Positions 10,301-22,887 of a stretch of DNA of 64,000 nt are shown here, piece after piece. Location: the NCBI GenBank assembly GCA_036850595.1, contig CM072153.1:15456169-15520168 (forward strand), read 5' to 3'. The translations under genes and the position numbers were made by a program. The stretch is from Rhyacichthys aspro (Eukaryota > Chordata > Actinopteri > Gobiiformes > Rhyacichthyidae). The notes under the pieces were generated by a model. That model was not told where the DNA came from. It saw only the letters and a program-made list of their open reading frames with translations, and did no database searches. The stretch's first letter is position 1, and every line of letters starts with the position of its first letter.

Positions 10301-13300
10301 GATTTTCTCTTTACAGTGAGGAGAAAACATTGTGTAAGTACAATACTATGTTGTCGTTTTTATGTTGTCTTGGCAACTCAGGCCATTACTTAGTCTTTAC
10401 TCCAAGACTTTTCGTACCTCAAAGAGTCTTTTACCAAAACATAAATGGTGGCCAGTTTAGTAATCGAATTGATGTATATTCTCAAGCATATACTCAGCTC
10501 AGTAAGGATGATGTAAACGACACTACTGCTAAAGCTACTTGTATTACACACAAACACTTTGCTTTAGTGTGCTCACTATACACCTTAAAAGATCTAGACA
10601 ATTTAAAAAGATAGATCATTGCATAATTATATTTAACACTTTTTTCCAGCTTGCCCATACCTACCTTGGATGGGACAACTTCAGATAGGCTCCCAGATTT
10701 ATAATGTTGGAATTAGATCAACAGCAGGTGCTTTGATACATGCAAAACTGTAAGTTAGTGGTGAAAACTTTATATGACATTTTATTTTTTTATTGATAAA
10801 TTAATTTGCAGCACATTCTTCTGTTTCAGGCCACCAGCAATTAAAGCCGAGCGGGCCATTTCCATGTTAAATTTGAGAAAGCTGCTGCCAAAAGCTGCCT
10901 TTGAAACATGTTTCCCTGGAGAGGGTGCTGTCAAATTATATGTTGATTATTTGAATATGGTTGCTATTATATATTTTACTCAATTGGCCTTTATGCTTTG
11001 TTTAGTCATTGTAGATGGCTTCTGCTGCAGTCTGTGCAATATTGTTGCTTCAAGCCTGGAAGAAAAAGAGCAACTGACATCGCTTGTGCAAGAGATTAAA
11101 GATAAAGATATTGTGAGTTTTCAGCTAGTGTGAACCATTCAGATTTCATTCATTGTGTAATTCAGCTACTGTTGTTTAATGTCAATAATTGTTTTGCACA
11201 AAGATATGCTAATAAGTACATGTTCTTTTGCACAGGCACTTACTATTACATTGAATGATGGGGGTTTTCTTGTCCTAATCCATGGTTCCCACTTCCTCTC
11301 ACATGATAATGGTAAGTTTTAGTATCTGCTTGGTATTCTTCTGATTTTGAATTATTAAATGATTAAATCTAATTACATCAACCTAGACTGCTTATTTTTT
11401 CAGATAATGGTATAAACTTCAAAAAAATACTGCAAGGCCTGTTTGTTTTTCCAGAGTCACAAGTTATCCACAGAGGTGATTTATAGTTCATATATTTTCC
11501 TTTTATTTTAAAGATGACTATCATTCCTGTCCTTAACCAGTCATAAACAATTAAACAGAGTTTTATCATGATTTTTTTTCTTTTATAGTCACAAAAGTTG
11601 AACAAATGAAGCAGGTGCTTCCAACTGATGTTCTTCGTGTCCTTCCACTGCTAACTTATGCCGAGGGAGAGGTTGAGAAATCATTTGTCAACCCAAATGA
11701 AGAACTCCAAGAAACATTTGTGCATCACATGCAAAGTTATGCCTCACTTATAAGTCCTGGCCTTCCATCAAGCCCCTTTCGTGAAGTCATTATCTTTCCA
11801 GATCAGTATGATGTGCCCGATGCCCATAAACACCTGTACTCAACACCTGAGTGGACTGACAAGCAATGGCAGAGCCTTAAGTCATACTTGAGCAATCCGG
11901 CCTCTTGTCAACTGCCCGTTTGCACAGCTTCTGAAATCTTTGCATCTGGACAAGAAGAGCGGAGGGAGGATCTTGATGATGACATTTACATCTGTTTGTC
12001 ATCTCCTGAAGAGCCAGCAACCAGCTCTTCTCGCACAGGGTTGGAAGACCAGAAATGTCTAGCATATGTTGAGACCTCACTGGACAAGATACTGTGTGCT
12101 GAAGCACAGCCTGATTCAGCTCTTGTCCCTCAGAAATTGGTCCCAACTGGTTTGCAGCCTCAAGAAGCAACAGCAAAGGCTGAAAAATCTGATACGACTG
12201 TGCTCACTGAAGGGGATATTAAAGATATAAAAACACCACTGATGCCTCCCACAACTGATGAACCTTCAGAGGAGTTGATTCTCAGTATCACTTCAGCAGC
12301 ACGAACTGTCAGTGATGAGGGTGTTGATATGATAAAGCATAATGATGATCAACTTACAATGACAACAAAATTACAAGTGGCAACACTGAACTCTTTAAAT
12401 GAGATTGTGAAAAGCAAAAAGCCATTGAATTCCTCAGATGGCAATAATCCTGTTATAACACAGTGTGAAACGCTACACCAAGGACAGAACATGGGATCTA
12501 AAGCTTGTACTGAAACTCCTAGTTTACAGTTAGTCCAAACCTTTGTAGAAAAAGAGGAGTCAGTCTTAAAAGGTCATGTTCCAGAAATGGACATGTCAGA
12601 GCACATACCTAGATGTGAAATGCAAAAGAATAAACAAGAACTTCATAAACTCTTCTTAAAAAACACAAAAGAGAAGACAAGAAAAATAGAAGAAAGAGCA
12701 GAAGACACACATCATACTGATAGCACATTCTTAAAAGAATTAGAGACATGTTCGCAGAGGAAGAAGTCAGAACGATGGGACTTGAAACCAGTAATCAGTG
12801 AATGTGGACAAGTTTTAGTTCCTCATGGCTCTGTAGATATTGAACACATTAAGTCTTTACAAAAGAAACTACAGTCTAAAAAAGATAACCTGACTACCAA
12901 AGAATTGACTGTTGATGCCGCTGTTGATACTTGTATCACAAGAGAGATAAAGCAGGAATTAAGCAGTACAACAAAGACTGCATATGATGTGACTAAGCCA
13001 ACAGAGCCCACTGATGAGAGGAATCTTGGAAAAAGTATTGGTCACTTCACTGTGAATACAGAAAGAAGCAACCAGTCTTCAATTTCCAATTACAAAGACC
13101 AACTTTCCACAGAAGAAGCAAAAGAAAACCATTTGAAGGATACCTTAACTTCCATTAAGTGTAAATCGAAAGGGGACATTGTGTTAAGAAAACTGAAATC
13201 TGTTATTCTAAGGAAAAAAAGGAAAAAGGATATCCTCAACGATGATTTGAGTGTTAATGGTGCACTGGATGGTGAGTTGTCTCCAAAAAGGGCAAAGGAT

Positions 13301-16300
13301 GACTTACCGTTTGGGATGTTGAAGAGCAGCGATACATGTGCCCAGGAGGCAACTGTTGATGACCAGAAAGTTACAAAGATGTTGTCAGTTGACCCTCTTT
13401 TTGCACATGCCCTGGGCCTGACTCCTAAAGGGGGTCCAGATAAGAAAACACTGGATCCTCTGGATCTAAATTCTCTTCAAAGGAAAGACTTATCTGATGC
13501 ACAAGAACCTGATATAGCCAAAGAACCTCCTAGCAGACAGCACCCCCCTGTATCTCCAAAAGGAGCAAGAATTAAAACACTTAAAAAGCACCAAAACATT
13601 CCTGCCGAACAAGTCAAAAAGAAATGTAAGTAATACTTAAGACTCTTGCTCTTATTTTGCTTTTTTTGGGTGTCCACACAATGTTTTAGTTCTTGCTATT
13701 TTCACTTTGCTTTTCACTCACTTTTTGGTGGCGTGGCATTGCATTTTTATTAATCTTGCACCTGGCAACAAGTTTGTTGTAAATATGTATTTCGAATGCT
13801 TTCAGTGAAGTACTTTATATTTTCATGCTTTTCTTTGTCTTCTTTGTTTTGTCTTCACAGGGTGGTTGCATTTTCAAACCCCAGCTTGTTATGCTGAAAA
13901 ACAATACGAAGGGTGTTCTAGGGATATATCAGTCAGGAAGACCATTAAGGGGAAAAAAAACACTTGTTCATCTTCAGATGCTTTGAATTTACTTGCTGAC
14001 TTGGCACTTTGTGCCAGTAATGACCAGGTTTCATCACATCCACCCCAAGAGAATTTGAGAGAATCTGAGTTGAGTTTGAAGAAGTGTGATCTTACAAAAG
14101 ATGTTACCAGTCCTGAACATGAGTCAGTTCTTCATGCTTTGCTTAGACAGCCTGCTGCTAGACCCATTCAGCCGCTTGAGCCTCCTTCACCACACCTTGT
14201 CGGAGAGAGTGAATTGGGTGATGTGATATGCAGAGAACATGCTTACTCATTGCCCCCATCTTCCTCTTTACTGTTGGCTTTGCCAGCACATTTCCAGGTA
14301 TTGCCCTTAAATGGTTCCACCAGACTCCTGCACCATCCTCAGAAAATGTGGGATGGATTCCAAGCACTACAACAAGACCTTAAAAAACAAACTTGGTGTA
14401 GAAGAAAGTTCCGGCTCTCACGCACCATTGTTAATAAGGATTTGTCTGTTCAAGTCACAAGACATTGGAAGGAAAATTATGACTTTAATCTGGACAGCAG
14501 GTTCACTGTTCACTGTTCAAATCCAAAGGACAAAGCCATCAGCAGAGCTTTACATGGGTATGTCTAAAGTTTAACTTATTCTTAAGGAAGAGATTTTTTG
14601 TAATGAAGTTTACTGAAAAACTAGCTTTTAGTTTGCATGCAGAATGATCTGTTAACTAAAAGAGCTAATTGTTGTTTGTTTACATTTTAACAGCCCATGG
14701 GATTTTTCCATTCCTGTCACCAATGAAGAAGTGCAGCTCATTGTTCACATGTGGATAGGACTCTTTTACAGTCGGTCAACAGCCAGGTTCTTCCACCTTG
14801 ATCCAGACTCAACATTTTCATTTTCAGAGGACAATGATGTTTTGGATGGAATGAATCTGTCTAAAGAAAAGAGATCTGAGCAGATTCACTCAAAGACTGT
14901 TTCGAGCAACCCTTCACTGAGTGTAACAGACAATTTTGATTCACAAGCTTTAGATCTTAGCAAACCCAAAAACTCTATGGACCAGGGTTCTGTTGTTTTG
15001 GACTTATCGGGGAAATCCTCTGGTGTACATGTTTCAACTTTGAATCCTGAAGTCAGTGAAAAAGAGCATAATGGGCAAAATGATGTTCTTCAAATAGTGG
15101 ATTCCTTCAAAGCACCAGGACTTCAAGAGACAACTAATTCCAAGGTTTGGATGATTTTGTTACAGTTGGTCTTTGGGGATCTTAATGAATCATGATACAT
15201 TAGTCCTGTGTTTACAAAACTTGTAACAACAAAAATTTGTAACCCAAAGGTAGGAGAATCTAGATTTTATTTGGGTTACCACAAAATCTGTCTCATCAAA
15301 TAACCAGGCATGTGTCCAGCCTTACTCCCATTTAAAACAGTAACGGCCCCAATCATTGAGTGGTGTTTACCTAGCCTGGCCAGCCAGACCAACTTTCTCT
15401 TTGTATTACATACAGAGAAAGTTAGTCTGGGATCGATGGATTTAAACAGGATTTCAAGGCAGGACCATGGGCAGAACTAACGCTCGCTGAGTGAACCAAT
15501 CAGAGAAGCCACGGATGTGACGTAAGGAAAGCGAAACTTATTCTAGTTGTCAACAAACCACAGCATACACCAGCGTGGCTCGAGAGAGAAGATGCTTCGG
15601 TGACAGTGAATGACTTCTGTTGTTTTTGTCAGAAAGATCTGAGGACACGGGGTGTAATATCGAGTTTAGTGCTTATTTCGATCGTTGTAAGCTACCGAAA
15701 CCTGCTACTGTTTTCTCGCGCTCAATATGACGGGAAACAAAATCCCGCCTCCCTCGCTACGATTGGTCGGAAAGAAAGCGCCGGAGCAGAAATCGGAGGC
15801 AGATTGGGCGATTCCAGACTAACTTTCTCTGTATGTAATACAATGAGAAAGTCGGTCTGGCTGGCCAGGCTAGTGTTTACCATTATGCCACTGACAAATG
15901 TCTGTATGTTGTTTTTACAGTGTTACTGGAATATTCTGCACTCCACAGGAAGTACCAGAGAAATGAATATCAGCAGCTTCCATGCAAATCAAAGGACGTG
16001 TATTTCTTCTGAAATGAATGAAGCCTTTATTCCCTTATGGAAAGGGATACAAAACACTCTCATTCAGTCAGAGAATGTCTTGAAGCCCTTAAAGTCTAGC
16101 CTTGTGTTAAGTGGATTCTACAGAAATGAGAAAACACTGATGGGGTTGTTGGAAGGACATGAATTAGGGTCTAAAAAACAGGTCACATGCCAAACTCAAC
16201 CAAGTAATAGGTTTCACTCAGTTGGTCAAAATGAATTCAAAGAAAGTAAAACAATGCAAGTACAAGAGAATCCATTGAACAAAGACACCACTAGAGCTAA

Positions 16301-19300
16301 TAAGAATCCTACAGCAAGAGAGATAGATCCAGTGAGCAGTAAACATGTTTTGGAAATTAAGAGGAAATATTTGGAGAAACTTAAAGCTGCATCTTCAGGG
16401 CTAGCTGACCTGGTCATGGATTGTTCTACACCTCAAAAACATAAAGAAGATGACGAGCGCTTTGAGAAGCACTTGCAGGAGGATGCTGAAAATCCATCAG
16501 AGAGCAGGCTAAACGCCGGTCCAGAGTTGCAGTCTAATACACTTTGCTCTAATGGAATTGTGTTGACTAACAAGAATGCTCTTTCAGACAAACCTGTAGT
16601 TGCTTTGTTAGATAGAAAGGCAATTTGTGTAGAAACTACAGCTGGGCAAAAATCAGAAAGTGATATTTGTTTGGCACCATTAGTTATTGCAGAAAACATG
16701 AACACTGGCTCAGAAGGCATTTCTGTTGGTGTGTCAAGCACAGAGGCAAAGGATCACGCAGCAGGACAATGTGAGACAAGGGATGGTCTACCTGATTGTG
16801 CAGTTCCAGATATCAAAATAAATCAAGAACCAATGGTTGAAAACACTGCTCCCGAAGCAACGGATTGTTGTTCAATGTCTCAAGATGAGGGAAGAAAAAT
16901 ATTTGAAGAGCAAATGACTGCTAAAACAACAGTGCCAAAAGAGGATGTTGAGAAGACCTACAGTGGAATTGTAATTCCATTTATTGGAATGGACATGTCT
17001 GTTGAGTATATGTTGCAACCTCAGACTTCAGATGCAAAAGGCAAGAATGATGATGTTGGAGATACAAAGGTGATGCCATTGATCACTGGTTCTACTAGCA
17101 CTGAGGTAATAACAACTAAGGAGGTAAAAAACGCAGAAAATAATAAGCACAGTCAACATGCAGAGCCACCTGTTGGTAAATTGTCACCTCCTGATCAAAG
17201 TGAAATCAGCCATCCATCGGGCTGCAGAGAAAGTGAACCTGATGACCGTTGTCCTACACCAACTATTGATGAGAAACCTTATGTGTACACAACACATTCA
17301 GACTTAAATTCCAGAAAACATGCTTTAAATAAAATTGCTCTCAAAGAGCAAAGCAGAAAATCTACCCCTGTAATGGATGAGCCTCTTGTTGAACCAGAAT
17401 CAACAACACTGAACAGTGCTTCTGTGTCTGATTATAGCGTTCAGTCTGACATTGATCTACGAACTCTCAGAACTTTGCAAAGCTTAGACGAGTTCCTGTC
17501 CACATTACAGTACAAATCCAGTCCATTTGATTCAACAAACAATAATCCAACACTTTCCTCAAACAATAATAGTATATTCACTAACACACCCCCAACCCAG
17601 ATTTCATCTGATTTTAAAGATAAGAAAATAATCACAACAAAGCCATCTAGCGCTCCAGTCTATAACCAACAAGTAGTTCAGTCTGAACCTTCAGAGTATT
17701 TCTACATATCACCTTTCAAAGATGTACTTGGAGTTATGCAGCAACCCAAGCAAAGACATCGAGTGTCTGCTTATGTACCCACTGTTAGCCCACTGGCTAA
17801 AGTTCAGGACGCTCCTTTGCAGCAACAGCAATATTATTCCAGCAAACCCGTTTGTTCAGCAGAGGGGCCCGTGAAAAGTAATGATGACAAAGAGAGTCCT
17901 AAGATAAACACAGCAGCATGCTCCACCAGTCAGTGTCCTGTCATGGCTGTGAGACCATTCAAAAGTGATGATGGTCAAGGAGATGGTGTCCCTGAAGACA
18001 AGCCAATCCAAAATTCCTTTTCTGATCCTTTACAACCTAAACCTAGCATTTTGTTGTCTGCAAAGAAAACAATAAGTTTTGTGAACGGGCCAATGTATGA
18101 CAACCAAGAGCCCAGTGAGGACAGTGCTTTAGATCATTTGGCCTCAAACAAGTGTAGATTTACTTCTGAGAAAGCTAAACCTGGCCAACAAAACTCGTAT
18201 GAGCAGCAATATGCAGACAGTTTAAAGGCACCGTTGTCTTCCTCCTCTATGCAGTCATTTAAAACAGTTAAAAGCGGTTCCAAGCATGGGGATGGGCATG
18301 ATCCACCCACAGAGCCTCTAGATGAGAAGGTTGGGATAATGAATAACACTCACTTTGGTGATGAAGATATCTTAAACAACTCAACATCATTTGTGGATTG
18401 CAAAACTAATAAAATCACAGATTATAGTCTAGGAACAGAAGGCTCACTTATCTGTACAGTCTCCAATACCAAAAGAAAGAGATTGTCAACTTTCCTGGAA
18501 AAGGTTTCTAAGCGATGCTTGCAGGATGACCAGACTCAGTCATCAATGGACCAGGAGTGTCTCATCTTTTTAGATCAAATGAAACGGCTTATAAAAAGGA
18601 GTAAATGGGATCACCCTGGCCAACAAACCCAGTGTGACCAATCTAACACCCCTTTCTCTAGTCCTGTGACTGTGCGTTTTTCACATCTAAAGGAGCAAAA
18701 TGACTCATTTGATGACATTGAACCAACATCATCATTTGTCGGACAAATAATCAGTGTAGACATGTCTGACAGGGAAGTATTAAGAAATACTCCACAAAAA
18801 GGAAATACTTCAAAGCCTCAACCTTATGGACCATTGGAGCATGCTGGGGTTTCTGCTGTAACTACTGAATGTGCAAAGCTGTACCAGAGTATCATGAATA
18901 AGATCTGTTCAGGAAAAAGGATTACAGCTCTTCCTAAGGATTTTTACATGACTGAGCCAGGTGATTCAACGGCTGATTCAAGTAACTACTTTGACTTCTG
19001 CAGTCAAATGAAAAGAGAGATGGATGATAGTTTTCGCAGTAATCTTAATTCTGTGGTGAAGAAATCCTGCAAAAAGAAGAACAGATTTTTCCTATTAGTC
19101 ACATCAGATGATGTCTTCTTTAACGAAACCAAGGTAAGGCTGCTCATATCTACCTGAACTGGATTTATTTCAAGCAATAATTAGTGGTGTTTTTAAGCAT
19201 CTGTATACATAGATTTGTAGATATTTGTTAAGTTGTGGGTCCCAAAATCAAATTGAATCTTGATTGTATTGTGGCAGGATTTGTGACATCACAAAATCTC

Positions 19301-21075
19301 CACGGAGTATAACATTTTACTGCAATGAAACCAAATGTTCATCAGTAATGCAGTTTTAAACAGCATAATGAAACTAAATGATAAAACATCAGTAATATAT
19401 TTGTGTGTTCAACATTCTAATAATTATTGCTGTGTTTACATGCAGAGCTTAGTTGGACGATGCTCATAGCTCTATTAATCCGTCTAACTGGACTTTTGTC
19501 TTTGTCCCTGTTTTCATGCAAAGGAGAGTCAATACAATACAAACAATAAATCCATTATGAATGCTTTAGGCAAGATGGTTGCGAGTTCAAACCAAGACCT
19601 TTCTGTTAGGAGTCTGCATGTCCTCCCCGTCTTACCATGGGTTCTCTTTGGGTCTGGTCTGGCTTCTTCCACCGCCCAAAGACATGCGTGTATAGGTCAA
19701 ATTGCAACTCTCAAGTATCCCTAGTGAATGACTGATAGAGTGAATGGTTGTCTGTCAGTGTCTGTCTCTAAATGTCAGCCTTGCGACTAACTGGCCATTG
19801 TCCAGAGTTGCTGGGATAGGCTCCAGTCATCTGCGCCCCCAAATGGGAATAAGTGGAAGAAAATGAATGAATAAATTAATGAATGCTTTATGCACAACAA
19901 TAACTTTCGGTTGCTGTTTTAAAGGCTCAGTTGGAAGCAGAGGGCCATGTATCTGTGCATCAATCAGACCTCGGAGAGAGCAGTTCTTCACCTTTACTTA
20001 TCATCATAAGAAATGAAGACATTGCAGAGCACATTTTTGAGGTTAATATAATTTCTGCAAAAGAGATTAGAAATAAAAATTAGGCAATAGATGAGAATGT
20101 ATAATGACTTTGCTCTCTGCTATCCTAGGTCCCGCAACTGCTTAAGCTAAGAATGTCACCAGCTGTGCAGTTTGCAGGGATTGATGAACCAGATGATGTG
20201 ATAAATCTAACTTATCAGGAGGTCTTCATCAAAGGTGGTTTTGTGATGTTTGACGGAGGGGCAGTGGAGTCTCTAAGCCCTAGTAAGTAAAACTGTAGTT
20301 AGACTGTTGAGATGATGTTTGGTTTATTTTGTCTGTTTATCTCAAAAACTTGCCTCAATGTTTGATATTTAGGTAACATGAAAAAGGTCTCTGATATATT
20401 GCAAAAGCTAAGCCAAAGAGGGAAATGGAAATGGGTGTTACACTACAGAGACAGTCGTCGCCTAAAAGAGAATGCAAGGTATAGCTTATCTTTCCAAGGT
20501 ACAGTAATTGATGGTCTCGTGGTCTTTTAAACAAAATGGCTCTTATTATTCCACCTTCATGTAGGTTATGTGCTGATGCAAAGGAGAAAAGGCACTTATT
20601 GAGCAGGTGCCAAGAAGATGGATTATTGGACATTTTGCCTTACCATGAGTGTGACCTCATGTCGAGGGAGCAACCTGATTATCTGCAATGCCTTTGCCAC
20701 CTGCAGGTCCAGAACATATCTGCTCGTTACCCTGTATTTGTGACTGGTAAGACACTAATCTCTTCTTCTTCTTACTTAATATTTTACATATCTAGAAGGG
20801 CAAAAAACAGGGTGCCTGAAAAAAATCTATCAAATAAGCCAAATTTTGAAATTTATTGCACTTTTTGTCATCCCACTTAAAATCATAACCATACACAAAG
20901 TATCCTAAAGCTTCTGTTTCTTTGTGTAAATCTGTATAAAATGTAAAATAAGTGTTTTGTTTTCCATACAGATTCTGCAACAGACAGTGCATTTGAAAAT
21001 ACTGGGATCTTGACAATGACCGTCAACTCTTTCTTGATGGATTTACTCAGTAAAAATATTTACAGCGTTACCTGA
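7396..21075 (+). CDS. tasor2: TASOR2 (FAM208B), HUSH-related transcriptional repressor subunit
   Basis: Twenty-two exons: 7396-7432, 7722-7870, 8008-8103, 8191-8263, 9273-9364, 9434-9571, 10096-10229, 10317-10333, 10650-10749, 10830-10924, 11006-11112, 11236-11311, 11404-11475, 11589-13625, 13861-14557, 14694-15144, 15921-19133, 19925-20041, 20129-20282, 20373-20478, 20565-20746 and 20972-21075. They sum to 8247 nt (2748 aa; human about 2430). The first 240 residues form the DUF3715 pseudo-PARP domain (YLSMYSDCLDLNLWYHGKSG). A SPOC-like region follows from about residue 245 (LPWMGQLQIGSQIYNVGIRS). A long disordered Ser/Thr/Lys-rich middle is encoded by two giant exons. The conserved C-terminal block includes VPQLLKLRMSPAVQFAGID and WKWVLHYRDSRRLKENAR. 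TASOR2 is reported to form a HUSH2 complex with MPP8 and periphilin that silences chromatin. The start codon has G at -3 and +4. The 17-nt microexon and the 81-nt intron rest on phase logic. Confidence 0.93.
15371..15873. mobile_element. 503-bp MITE with ~60-bp terminal inverted repeats in a tasor2 intron
   Basis: The left end starts CTAGCCTGGCCAGCCAGACC and the right end is its reverse complement. Over 60 bp the two ends differ at only two positions by eye. The flanks carry a direct 7-bp duplication, TGTTTAC (15364-15370 and 15874-15880). Each terminal repeat also folds on itself (AACTTTCTC ... GAGAAAGTT). No transposase is encoded. It sits in the intron between tasor2 exons 16 and 17, ending 47 bp before exon 17. 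Superfamily unassigned: 7 bp is not a standard duplication length, and an imperfect 8-bp site is possible. Confidence 0.85.
19569..19878 (+). mobile_element. tRNA-derived SINE copy 2 with 12-bp target-site duplication
   Basis: The repeat lies in the tasor2 intron 19134-19924. It is flanked by a perfect 12-bp direct repeat ATGAATGCTTTA (19557-19568 and 19879-19890), as expected for L1-type target-primed insertion. A B-box-like GAGTTCAAACC lies near the 5' end; the A-box part is missing, so the copy appears 5'-truncated. The body shares GAGTCTGCATGTCC, GCTGGGATAGGCTCCAG and CCCCAAATGGGA with the copy at 5288-5562. Confidence 0.75.
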
Positions 21076-21530
21076 GAAAAGGTTGAACTGATGATGGGGA
21101 AGGACAATTAAACACACAATGTCCTATATTAGGTACAGCTTTCTCCTTTAGATGAGAAAACATATAACATTTATTATTCAGTAACACTATTTCAGCAGAA
21201 TGTAGAATGAAGGTAAAATGACAATCATGTCAATGTGCATTCAGGTGGCACTACTTACGCTGTATTGAATATGTTTATTGCAGTTTTATTGCAAATGTGA
21301 TTTTAATCTGATTATAGTTTTTCTGCTCTAAAACCTTGACTTGATACTTATTTATCTTTCAACTGTTTAAAATGTTTGCCTCAAGTTTGGGTTTTGAATT
21401 TCATTGTTGTAATTGTTGTATTTTTGTACAGCTGAGCGGCTCTGTGATTATTCTATGTAAGATATTTAATAATAAATCAACCCTGGAGTTTGTACGGTAC
21501 AGTGACTGAGAATAAAGATGTTTCCTAGTG
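21076..21530 (+). other. tasor2: tasor2 3' untranslated region with two AATAAA signals
   Basis: AT-rich sequence follows the tasor2 stop at 21073-21075. AATAAA occurs at 21471-21476 and at 21511-21516, giving a 3' UTR of about 0.4-0.45 kb. The remainder to about 22560 is spacer. Confidence 0.55.
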
Positions 21531-22559
21531 CTGTGCGTCAGATATAAGTCCTGACTAATGTTAGGAGCCATCACTGTTATTTTGTCCACCTTATTTGTCT
21601 CACTGAGTGCCACCACTACTACACATACAACATTAGACATTCTCCAAAATCCTGTTTACAATTTAATCTGCAATCCTTCAGCAATCCATTTTTCAATGTT
21701 TTATTTTTTTAATGAAAAATAATATGAAATCAAGAGTTATAATAAATACAGAATTTAATATTGCCAACATCCTCACAAAACAGTGCACGAGTAACTAAAC
21801 CACTAACACAAGAATGACTAATCCACCAGGAGAGTGCCTCAATGAGATGCAATGTATTAAATAAGCTGTTCTATTTAAATGCAATAGTTAAAAGTGGAGT
21901 TGTTGCTAATTGTAATGTTATGAATAGACAGTTTTTTATCTGAGTTGTATTTAATATGTTTTACTTGGCTTTTGTTAATGAATACCTATAATTGCAGTTG
22001 GAGTTATAGAGCGTACAGAAAAAGAACTGCCAATAAAGAATAAAATGTGTTGCTCTAAGAGAAAGATTTCTAATGTTAAGTTAAGATGCCATGTTTTTCA
22101 AAAGTATCTATGAGCTGAATTTAAAGGTAAGGTGTTTCTCTTCAATCCAATTAATCCAGGAATAATTTGGTTTTCTAAGATGAAGTCCTTCCAAATCCCA
22201 CAGTGATATATTTTACTTTTGCTTTCACATTGTTTTAGATTGAGTCAGTGTTCTCAGGATAAGGTTGTAATCTTCCGGCCAAAGTCCATGAGTTACTTTA
22301 AATATTATTCATGCTTATTAGTCTAGACAGAAGAAAATGATGAAACCCGCATAAATGTTTAAGCTGTATTAAAACGCTGTCAGATAGCTTCAAAGTGTTT
22401 TTTTTAAACACTTGAATATCACGGCAGTTTCCTTTATCTTTGTCGCAGTAACCTGTTGCTCAACTTTAGCAGCACTGTAACCTACACTAATATGACATAA
22501 TTGAAAAATTGGTAGCAATATTGGTTGTCCGTTTAATTCTAAAAAACAAATTATGTATT
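21531..22559. other. Intergenic spacer tasor2-taf3
   Basis: About 1 kb of AT-rich sequence. No gene, RNA gene or clear transposon was recognised. In human, GDI2 and further genes occur between TASOR2 and TAF3; no exon resembling GDI2 is visible here. Confidence 0.5.
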
Positions 22560-22887
22560 CATAATATTTTTAGCGTCTAGTAACGCCGTGGATAACGTTT
22601 CAGCGCGTTTTTACGCAGTAATGAAGCGCGTCAATACCACAGAAACGTTGTGGGCAGCGACCTTTGAGTTGCGCATGCGTAGTCTAGATTTCGGGGATGT
22701 GTCTATCGATGGAATCAAGATGGCGACTCTGGCAAAAGCGCCAATATATTTACTGAAGTAGATGTCTAAAATTAACCGCATTAGTCGGTTTTTACAAGCC
22801 CCACTGGGGTTCTGTGAAACATGAAGACCCGAAGCATGTTTTGGAAGAGGAATTGACCGAAATTCAGACCGTAACAAAGTCAGCGAG
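22560..22887 (+). promoter_or_regulatory. taf3: taf3 promoter and 5' UTR with NRF1-like and YY1-like sites
   Basis: GCGCATGCGT at 22671-22680 fits the NRF1 core. CAAGATGGCGACT at 22717-22729 fits YY1 (consensus CAAGATGGCGGC). Both are typical of TATA-less housekeeping promoters, and the YY1 site often marks the start of the transcript. Four upstream ATGs in short frames precede the main start; the one at 22720 opens a 13-codon frame closed by TAG at 22759-22761. These could reduce initiation if transcribed. The transcription start is inferred. Confidence 0.5.

Noticed and set aside
15600..15920. Extended N-terminal frame for the large tasor2 exon
   Set aside because: The upstream part lies mostly within a transposon. 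Phase and the acceptor GTTTTTACAG put the exon start at 15921 and join exon 16 cleanly.
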